Assembly (NCBI GenBank): GCA_027596945.1 | Contig: JADGJH010000480.1 | Coordinates: forward strand, 1 to 17,977 | From: Physocladia obscura | Lineage: Eukaryota > Chytridiomycota > Chytridiomycetes > Chytridiales > Chytriomycetaceae | DNA: 17,977 bases | Direction: 5' to 3' | Notes under the pieces: model-generated | What the model saw: only the letters and a program-made list of their open reading frames with translations | Told to the model about the DNA's origin: nothing | Database searches by the model: none | Made by a program: the position numbers and the translations under genes | In this document: one piece after another, positions 9,897 to 17,977 of the stretch | Layout of the letters: every line of letters begins with the position of its first letter | Numbering within the stretch: the stretch's first letter is position 1

Positions 9897-10667
9897 CAAA
9901 AAAAAAAAGTGGTTTGTTTTTGCAGCAAAAAATAAAAAATATAAACAAAGAGTTATTGCGACGATTGTCTAAAATAAAAAATGTGCCATGAAAAGTTTCT
10001 TGACAAATGTTGCAACAAATTGTTCTGCACAGCAAAGCTGATAACGGAGCCCGCATCTGCTATTTGTATGATCATTTCTTTCATGACAAAGCCAGCGACC
10101 ATCTATGGTAAGTCTACCATCTACAGATAGTGGTGGGGTTTCAAGAGCAACCTGCAAGCGAGAAAGGACATTCAAAGAATATTGCAAATTTTTATTGTCA
10201 CTGGCCAACGGCTTTCTTGGAACAATGCGCTTGATTGCTCATGGCGATGATTCAAAGCAAAAAAGAAAAGACTCGCATTTTGTTCATTTCAACTCGAGAG
10301 GGCAATATTATTTGGCAATTAAACCCTCTTTTTTGGCTCTCGTGAATCTGAATTGATACACTAACATCGTGAAACTGTAAATCAAAGTGACAAAAAAATT
10401 TAGATCAACCCTGTGCGGATATTACAAAGAAAATTGTCCTGGAATAATATTTTTTTTTTTTTGCCCAGTACATTATCAATCATCTTATCAACGATACTTG
10501 CAATGCTGATAGAGTAGGTTACGAAACATAGTTTCAAAACTCTTAAAAATGAAAACCATAATTGTGAGATCTCTATTGTCCGCTGAAACCTTGGCAAAAA
10601 AATTTCAGAATCTTTTTTTGCGAACAAACTGAAAAAAAAAGCTTAAACAATTTCACCACAAAAAAAA
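9897..10667. other. Intergenic stretch between TRPV gene and orphan gene, coding potential unresolved
   Basis: A likely poly(A) signal AATAAA lies at 9931-9936, 35 nt after the TRPV stop. Short open stretches exist on both strands and none is convincing. On plus, 9981-10107 ends at a GTAAGT (10108) and 10148-10356 is open. On minus, 10151-9969 follows a good acceptor (CTTTCTCGCTTGCAG) and could join an ATG at 10242 through a GTTGGC donor to give about 71 residues. They overlap each other, so at most one can be real. I annotate no gene here. Confidence 0.5.
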
Positions 10668-11186
10668 ATGTCAGTGATTATTAGTCCCACAGCTCCGATT
10701 GTGACAGGAACCGCGGATATGGTCATGGCGGTGAACTGTGCAGTAATAGGATCAAACCGTAAGTTTTCCGGATGACAAAGTTTATATTTTCGCTGACATT
10801 ATTTCATTTTTTTTCCCACTCAAATCTAAGCTGGAGGTCACTCTGAAATGATCTGGTACAATGATCTCGCACGTTCCAAGAGCCAAAACCCACCTAGTGG
10901 GCCAGCTAATCCTGGAGTCACAGACAGTTCAGCATTAGCAATTGTTGTGGCTCCATACACGAATTACGTTGTCTGGGAAGGGCAGGAGCTTTCTGCGACT
11001 TATCCCGATGGTGACACGCTTGTGTTTGATATTGCATACCGCCCCCCATTTGAAGAATATGCTGGCACTGCCCATAACAATTACCACGGCTGGAATTGCT
11101 ACTCAGACGATCTTCGTGTCGTTTACCAATATAATTATAGCGGTTCGAAAAATAAAACATGCTACGCAGTATACTACTGTGAGTAG
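10668..11186 (+). CDS. Orphan protein of 148 residues, unknown function
   Basis: Exon 1, 10668-10758, ends at GTAAGT; exon 2, 10831-11186, follows CTAAG; the 72-nt intron has a CTGAC-like branch site, and the join N-P-G-G keeps phase. The ATG follows an A-rich leader. No signal peptide or membrane segment is seen, although the first 30 residues are small and mildly hydrophobic. The body is rich in Tyr, Asn, Asp and Gly (IWYNDLARSK, VVWEGQELSATYPDGDTLVF, NNYHGWNCYSDDLRVVYQYN) and reads like a beta-rich single domain. Three of its four Cys are in the last 45 residues. No family recognised. A GTGAGT at 11179 just before the stop could splice to CAG at 11391, where the next in-frame codon is also a stop, so either form ends at nearly the same residue. 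Possible AATAAA signals are at 11200-11211. Confidence 0.6.
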
Positions 11187-12307
11187 TGAATGCAGTTGAA
11201 ATAAAAATAAAGCAATATTTTCAATAATACGATTCAAAGTCGTTGTTTTGGTTTGCGGATACTCATAATCGCGGAAAGCTTAAAATTTTATAAAGATTTT
11301 AATCTTCAGACAAAATTGCATATATTTCTAGTGATAAAATTTTATTATTATCAATATTTATCAATCTATGATTTTATTTATTATATTTCAGCCTAGTCAT
11401 GCTGGTGTGGCAAAAAATTACGATATCATACGCTAGTGCACAATATGATTGGATAATAAAAGTTGAAAACTTTTATTTTCTTATTTTTGTTGAATTGGAT
11501 GAGCAAGTTTGTTGACAGGCACATGACCACGAAAATAGATCAATGCAGCCAAGAGTGGAGATATAAAATTCCAACTTTGTCTCATAAATTTAAACAAGAA
11601 GATAAGAATATTTCTAGAAACCAGTTCACAATGAGTCAATCACAATCAAACTATTCTATTCTTGGAAATAAACAATAGATTTTGAACAAAAAATTTACAA
11701 CTATGCCTCAATGTAAATTCATATTTCCACTGTTGGCACTTGAGATTGTTCTGAAAAATAACTAGCAAATTACTACCACGAATGTTTACCAGAATAGAAT
11801 TTTCCACTCAGGTCAATGAGGGCTTCAGTTCAAATGCTCTTTAACATAATCACAAAGTAACAGAGTTTCAACTGCTTATTCTTTCCCTTAAAGCGTAAGT
11901 CAGTTCCTTATACTCAAGATTGTAAAAGTGTTTGTTTTATTTGCTGTAGACAAATTCTGACAGGAGTGGGTGGTTCCTAAAAATCTGCGGAATTTACTCC
12001 TGCCAAAAGAAAACTGAAACGAAGTTTAGTTGTTTCTTTCAGTTTTTTCTTTACTTTTTATTATTATTATTTTATTTTGACTAAATCAAGTATTTCTTTT
12101 TTCCTTTTAAGATTAGAACATTAACGTTCCCCACAACCATACAATTTTTTTCCGGCGATAAATAATTCAACTGCAAATATTTGAATTTTATGCGGATGGC
12201 AATAAAACATTATTCATACTAATTTTAAACTTTAATTGGCCATTAGATGTGAGAAAGTGAATTGGAATAATTGAATTGTTGGAAATAGGAGAAAGAGTAC
12301 GCAAATA
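11187..12307. other. AT-rich intergenic stretch, probable 5' region of the SNF2 gene
   Basis: About 1.1 kb with long A/T runs, including a TTATTATTATTATTTT stretch near 12060. The only open frame of note is 11499-11678 on plus (about 59 residues, starting MSKFVDRHMTTK), which has no recognisable motif or Kozak-like context; I do not call it a gene. The SNF2 start at 12308 sits in an A-rich context (AAATAATGG). Confidence 0.5.
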
Positions 12308-15300
12308 ATGGAACGAGCCAAACGAGCGGCGGCACTAAAACCGAAAGCATCATACGCTGAGTTTGACGAAGGAGAAAGCGAAGACAACTATGGAGGCGCG
12401 GCGGAGGCAACGTCGTCTTTGGCGGGGGCGAGCAAGCGGTTCAAACGGGGCAGTGACGACAACGAATATAACAATAACGAATACAGTAACAATAACGATT
12501 ATGTCAATGATGAATACAACAACAACTACTACTATGGCGGAAGTGCAAGTGAAAGTATAGGTGCTGCATTCTCAACGTATCCCGTTGGTATAGTCGCGAA
12601 CCAACAGCAACTTCTCTTTGTGCAGCAGCAACAGATTGCTCAGCACCGACAAATGAACTTTGCCAACGGCAACAATAACAACAACAACATCAACAGCAAC
12701 TACTCCTACAACCCGCATCAGCAAGCTCCGATGCCTATGTTCGCCCACCAGTATTCCCGCCCTCAGAATGTCTATGCAAACAACCCCTCCTTGCTTCGCC
12801 GTGATGTTTTCCTGTGGAAATTTCGCCATCTGTTTCTCCCGCTACTTCCGCCAAACGTCAGTAGCTACTTTAATACGCTGCATGCTCGTGGTTTTGCAAA
12901 CAGCAACATTGATAGTAAGTCATGTGACCGGCTTATTTACACAGTCCGCGTTTCACCAAAACGGCTTGTTTTAATATCAAAATCTCCACTCCGCCCCACT
13001 CGATCAATTTCATGTCTTTATCAATCCTTATTTTTTACTTTTAATTTTAATTTTTTTTCTTAATTTTCTTTTGATTAACGTCTGTTTGCAGTCATTCCGA
13101 AACGCGACTTTGTTCCACCGCAAACACTGACAGCTACTCTTAAAGACTACCAACTGGTCGGCCTCCAATTTCTCACGTGGTGTGTTGACAATGGCATGAA
13201 TGCAATTCTTGCCGACGAAATGGGCCTGGGAAAGACCCTACAAACAATCGCCATGCTGTGCTACATGCGGGACACTGCCAATCTTCCCGGTCCATACCTT
13301 ATTGTATGTCCTTTATCAGTTCTTTCCTCTTGGGAAGCTGAACTGAGAAGATGGGCCCCTTCTTTCCGTTTCATCCGCTTTCACGGTCCCATGAACGAAC
13401 GTGCCACCATCAAAACCCGTTGCGAACGAGAAAAATTCGACGTCTATCTCACAACCTATGAACAACTTGTCGCCGAATCTGTCTGGTTCCGTACCTCCTA
13501 CCACTGGCGTTGTGTAGTTTTAGACGAAGGCCATAAAATCAAAAACGACAAAGCGAATATGTCGGCTGTCGTATACAGCATCCCGTCCCAATTCCGATAC
13601 ATCCTCACGGGCACGCCGCTTCAAAACAATCTACATGAACTCTGGTCTCTCCTGCATTACCTGTATCCTACTATTTTTTCGGACGCCACCTCTTCTTTTT
13701 TCGCGCAGTCGTTTAACTTGAGTAAAGGCTTGTATGATCATCGAGCGCTTGAAGCTGCACGCAGGCTGTTGGAGGTTGTGATGCTACGACGGTTGAAGAG
13801 TTCTGTGGATTTGAGTATTCCCCCAAAGGAGGAACTTATTGTGTATTTGCCTTTGACGGAGATGCAGCGGTTCTGGTACAAACGATTGTTGACTAGAATT
13901 GAAAATTCAATGTTGGGTAAGTGTAATAAATAGTATTTTTCAACGATAGAAATATTTGAGCGCATTGAAAGGCAAAAAGTGAAGGAGTCAACATTAAAAA
14001 AAAACAAGATAAAAGAAAAGAAGATCAAATGAACGATTTTTTATACTTTTTATTTATCAACTCATATTTTGAACGAAAAAATTTATGAACAAGCACTGAA
14101 AAATTTTTAAAATTTCATTTAAATTTTCTAATTAAAATTTTTTAATTGAAAATTTCAATTAAAATTTTTTTCTTTTCAATATTTACTTTTTTTTTTTTTC
14201 TTCTCGTTTCAGAGGAAATATTCACTGCGTCGACAGACAGTCTCGAGACAGCATCTGCAAGGAATAGGCATCCAAATCTCCAGCACCAAAATCCATCCAG
14301 ATCCATTAATTTTGCTATTCCACCTCCTGTATTATATCAACAAAATATCAGTTTATCCTCCTCTTCATTTGCCATTGCAGGCCGACCACCATCCCACCCC
14401 ACACTTTCACCTACAATAACAGGGCAAAAAGGTGACTGGCGCAAACTCATGAACCTCCTGCTCCAACTCCGCAAAGTTTGTAACCACCCTTATATCCTGC
14501 CAAATGCCGAGCCTGAACCGTTCCAAAACGGCGAGCACTTGGCTGCGGCTTCGAGTAAGCTCATGTTTTTGGATAAGCTTCTGCCTCAGCTGCGGGAGCA
14601 ACGGAAACGGGTTTTGATCTTTTCGCAGTTCACGCGTATGTTGGATGTATTGCAGGATTTTATGGTTTTGAGGGGCGAGAAGTTCGCAAGGCTTGACGGT
14701 GGGACATCGCGACCAAGACGGAATTTAGATATTCGATTGTTCCAGCGGACAGATAGTCGTAAAATTTATTTTTTCTCTTTTTTTTATTTTTTAATTCTTG
14801 TCCTCATACTTCGTCAAATGTTATACACAGCTTATAATGTCTTTTTGATTTCAACAAAAGCTGGTGGTCTTGGAATCAATCTTACTTCTGCAGACACGAT
14901 TGTGATGATTGATAGCGACTGGAACCCGCAGAATGATTTGCAGGCCATGGCGCGAAGCCACAGAATTGGGCAAACGAAAAGCGTCACCGTGTATCGAACT
15001 ATTTGCCGTGATACTGTCGAAGAGCAGATGCTTACACGGTTGCAAAAAAAGCTTTTTCTCAGTTTGTCAGTGAGTTTTTTTATTTTACCCCTCACAGTTG
15101 TGATGAAATTTGATGATTGTTTATATTCATAGGTTACTGCAACAAGTGGAAGTAGTGGTGGAGAAGATGACATGCCTAGTCTAAGCAAAGACGATTTAAT
15201 AACAATCTTCCGCTACGGAACGCGTACTGTAACCGCAGACGATGCGGAATCTGCCGATAGCGCCGATACTTTTTTCAGCAAAGGCCTCGAAGACATTCTC

Positions 15301-17572
15301 GCTGCCAGTCGCGCCCACGCCGACGCCGTCAATAATAGTGCCGCAAACTCATCTGAAAACGCAGCAGCGTTCAGCATTGCCGGCCTAGAGATGATAAAAA
15401 CGCGGGTGTTTGAAGGCCGCGAGCTTGGAAAAAAAGGAATCGTACGGCGCAGCAAAACCAATAAGGACATTGCCGCGGAATGGGAGGCTACGGCTGTGAT
15501 TTTGGAGGATGGAAAAAAACGGGAACGTGTTGCGCGGACGGTTGTTGTTGGCGAGGATACGATTTTGAAGGAACTGGAGGGGTTAGAGAAGTGGGAGGCA
15601 GCGCCAAGTGTGAAAAGGCAACAAGCGGGTGCGGTTGCAAAGAAAAGAAGCGCGGCGCTTGCGGCGGCGACGGCTGTTGAAGAAAATGGAAAACGAGGGA
15701 AATGGAAGGGTGTTGCAGCTACTAATGCTGCAGCAACGGCACCGGCTCCACCTGCGCTGAAAAAAAGAGAAAAGAGAGTGTATGAACATCAGGAGATTTG
15801 CATTGTTTGTGACGAGCCTGGACATATTGTGCTTTGCTCAGGTTGTCCACGTGTTGTACATCCCAAGTGTGTCGGATCAGTTGAGAGTTTTTTTTTGTTT
15901 GCTTTTATTCAAATATTTATTTGTGAACACTTAACTTTATTTATAGACACTAGAGGACATGGAAAAACAAATTCTTTACTTTTGCCCTCAACATTACTGC
16001 TCCATATGTGACCGGAAAACGCAAGATGCAGGCGGTTTACTTTTCCGATGTGCCACGTGCGCAAACTCGTATTGCGAAGACTGCCTTCCTGTCGACGAAG
16101 ATGTTACTGAGATTGGAGAAACGCTCGAAGTGTTTGAGGAGCTTGGATATGGTCAAATTAAACAAGCTTATTACATTAAGTGTCCTCCGTGTATGCGATA
16201 TGAAAAAGGGGAAAATTTTACTGTCACTATTGCTGCTGGGGAGAGTGGTGATAACGCAGATGGTGGCGGGTTTTTTGAAGGAAGAAATGCGGTTAAAACC
16301 GAATCGCAATCGCAACAATCACAGCAGCATCATTTGGGAGATTCAAATGGCTCAAATCAACAGTCAAATCCACAAGGGCAGCCACAGCAGCCACAATCAC
16401 TCCCATTACTGCAATCACAGCTTCAATCACAAGCGCAAGTTCAACCACAGTTTCAATTTCAGCCACAACAACATCAACAACAGCAACAATATCAATCATC
16501 GCATCAACAACAACACGATTATGCAGCAGGTCAAAGTGGGTTCAGAGCGTTAGAAGCTGCAATAGAACTTCACCCACTTTTGCAAAATCCGATAATGCCT
16601 CCAATACAGCAACAGCAACCGCAGTTTTCGCAGCAATTGCCACAATCGAAAAATTTGTTTCATAACAACCAGTATAATAATTCAAGTACATTGAATAATT
16701 CAATCGCAAATCCTCTCAATAGTTCAATGAGAAATCAGATCAACGACTCTATCTTAAATCCGCTTAATGTTTCTGCCTTGAATCCGCTTAATAGTTCTTC
16801 TATCATAAATCCGTTAAATAGTTCCATAAATAATTCACTCAACAGCTCAATATCGAATCCTCTCAATAGTTCAGCTAACAATCAACTCAACAAATCAATT
16901 AATAACCCTCTCAATAATTCAATTTCAAATCCACTGCGAGACTCGTTTCTTTCGCACCCCCTGAATTCTGTATTTCCAGCGCCGGCTCAAATGCAAACAA
17001 ATTCTCTGCCACCAATAGGTGCTTCAATCCAGTTTCCTTCACAACGACACCAAGTGCCGCGGTTTGCGGTGTACTCAAGCCTTCCAATAAATGGAAGCAG
17101 CCAATTCCAAGGATACCAACAGTTACTATTATCGCAGCAACCCTTACAGCAAAATTTTGCTGACAATGTCGTTGGCGGGTGCGGTGTTAATGGACCCTCT
17201 GGGCCGTATTTCCCTGCGCAAGTTTCAGCAAGAATTGTTTCTAATACTGCTGCGTCAACTGCATTCTCATATGATTTTGAGCCAGCGGCGTCAGTTGGGA
17301 GACAATATTCCGGATCTGTTGGATCTGGTGTTGATGTCACTAGAGATGGAGTTGGAAATAGTGGAGTTGTTGAAGATGAAAAGAATACTTTCTCGGTTGG
17401 TGGAACTTCGATATATTCGCATCACCAGCAACCGCAAGCGCTACAGCAGCTACAGCAGCCACAACAGCTGCGGAAGACGGTTGATGTTAGTGTTTCTGAT
17501 ATTGGTGTTGGAGGTGGCAGTCCAGGTATTTGGAGTGCTTCACAAAACGGTTTGGATCAGGGAGGAAGATGA
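12308..17572 (+). CDS. SNF2-family chromatin-remodelling ATPase with C-terminal paired PHD-type fingers
   Basis: Exons 12308-12914, 13092-13916, 14213-14758, 14831-15069, 15133-15879 and 15947-17572; 1529 residues, phases agree. Asn/Gln-rich N-terminus (to about 160). SNF2 lobe 1: LKDYQLVGLQFL, Walker A ADEMGLGKT (243-251), DEGH (347-350), LTGTPLQNN (375-383). A non-conserved Ser/Pro insert (478-555) separates it from the conserved LLLQLRKVCNHPYIL. Lobe 2: RVLIFSQFTRMLD, STKAGGLGINL (667-677), DSDWNPQNDLQAMARSHRIGQ (687-707, arginine finger). Then a charged Ala-rich linker and zinc-finger residues C962, C965, C974, C977, H982, C985, C1001, H1004, followed by a second set C1006, C1009, C1023, C1026, C1031, C1034, a layout like NSD-type PHD pairs. 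The tail (1080-1529) is Q/N-rich. Predicted to be a nuclear, ATP-driven nucleosome remodeller. Helicase motifs resemble ISWI/CHD, but no HAND-SANT-SLIDE or chromodomain is visible. Confidence 0.93.
16691..16945 (+). repeat. Degenerate 24-bp coding repeat, about ten eight-residue units
   Basis: Within the SNF2 tail (residues 1237-1321) the protein repeats L-N-x-S-I/A-x-N-P/Q, e.g. LNNSIANP, LNSSMRNQ, INDSILNP, LNVSALNP, LNSSISNP, LNKSINNP. Ten units are contiguous; one has nine residues (LNSSSIINP), followed by a partial LRDS. Codons vary between units (CTC, CTT, TTA, TTG for Leu), so the protein pattern is kept while the DNA has diverged. Confidence 0.85.
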
Positions 17573-17977
17573 TTTGATTATTATTATTTTTGTGGGGAAT
17601 CAAATTGAATGAATTGTTTTTTCTTTTTTGCCTTTATTGAAAGGAGGATGAGTTATTTGATATTTTGTATTGAAATTGTTGTTGCATTGCTTCTCACTGA
17701 ACTGTTATTAAAGATTAATTTGAGAGACACCCCTTGAAAACATTGAACAGATTATCTTAATAATATTGGAATTGTGTTTCTTAGTACCTGTTGCAGTTGT
17801 CACCCAAGGATTCAAAATATTCAACAGCAAGTCTCCATTTGCTTCAATAATGGAGAAATTAAAAATATCTGTTTCTGAATATTTGAAATTAATTACAAGA
17901 AATAGAGAGATTTTGCAAACAACAATTCTTTGTGAAAATTCTTTGTGAGATGATTTGAAATTCTTCACAAAGAAAAT
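17573..17977. other. 3' flank of SNF2 gene; possible edge of another gene
   Basis: Both strands have short open frames here: minus 17968-17708 (includes IIEANGDLLLNILNPWVTTA) and plus 17766-17948. Neither has a recognised motif. At the right edge TTCTTTGTGA (17939-17948) faces its reverse complement at 17965-17974, a 10-bp stem with a 16-nt loop, and ATTCTTTGTGA is also repeated directly at 17925 and 17938. No gene is called. Confidence 0.35.

Noticed and set aside
10007..10107. Short plus exon (MLQQIVLHSKADNGARICYL...) joined to 10146
   Set aside because: The join would need a 38-nt intron and creates a TGA at the junction.
14146..14212. Signal-anchor-like leader before the second SNF2 lobe
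   Set aside because: It is intron sequence (13917-14212) read in frame; the SNF2 frame joins 13916 to 14213.
16008..16553. 181-codon plus frame inside the SNF2 tail
   Set aside because: Shadow of the CAA/CAG-rich repeat region in another frame; zinc-finger residues lie in the main frame.
1..17977. tRNA, rRNA, CRISPR arrays, insertion sequences, viral genes
   Set aside because: None seen by eye; no cloverleaf, spaced repeats, transposase or viral motifs.

Overview
The window is nuclear DNA of an intron-rich eukaryote. Coding exons alternate with short AT-rich introns of about 50-300 nt, mostly GT...AG, often with a CTAAC/CTTAAC-like branch site. Gene spacing is fungal in style. The gene content (a mitochondrial fused lysine-ketoglutarate reductase/saccharopine dehydrogenase, a TRPV-type ion channel, an Asn/Gln-rich SNF2 protein with zinc fingers) is not that of an ascomycete or basidiomycete. 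My best guess is an early-diverging, zoosporic (chytrid-like) fungus or another unicellular opisthokont. The sequence alone does not settle this.

Layout, left to right. (1) 1-2845, minus: fused LKR/SDH (AASS-type), eight exons visible, C-terminus cut off by the left edge. (2) 2892-3775, minus: a possible four-exon gene for a 139-residue secreted protein, assembled from phase-compatible exons that are individually very short. (3) 4185-6405, minus: three-exon gene for a divergent poly(ADP-ribose) glycohydrolase-like protein, with a possible extra 3' exon at 3912-4046. (4) 6406-6473: a 68-bp divergent start region. (5) 6474-9896, plus: six-exon TRPV-like cation channel with ankyrin repeats, six membrane segments and an unusual pore. 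(6) 9897-10667: no confident gene. (7) 10668-11186, plus: two-exon orphan protein of 148 residues. (8) 11187-12307: AT-rich, no confident gene. (9) 12308-17572, plus: six-exon SNF2-family chromatin-remodelling ATPase with paired C-terminal Cys/His fingers and a prion-like tail containing an eight-residue repeat. (10) 17573-17977: 3' flank, possibly a fragment of another gene.

These genes do not form one pathway. The fused enzyme belongs to mitochondrial lysine catabolism, the PARG-like protein to ADP-ribose turnover, the TRPV protein to cation influx or sensing, and the SNF2 protein to chromatin. The only physical coupling I can support is the shared start region of the PARG-like and TRPV genes. 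All splice models were built by eye from splice sites, phase and family conservation, so exact boundaries are inference.
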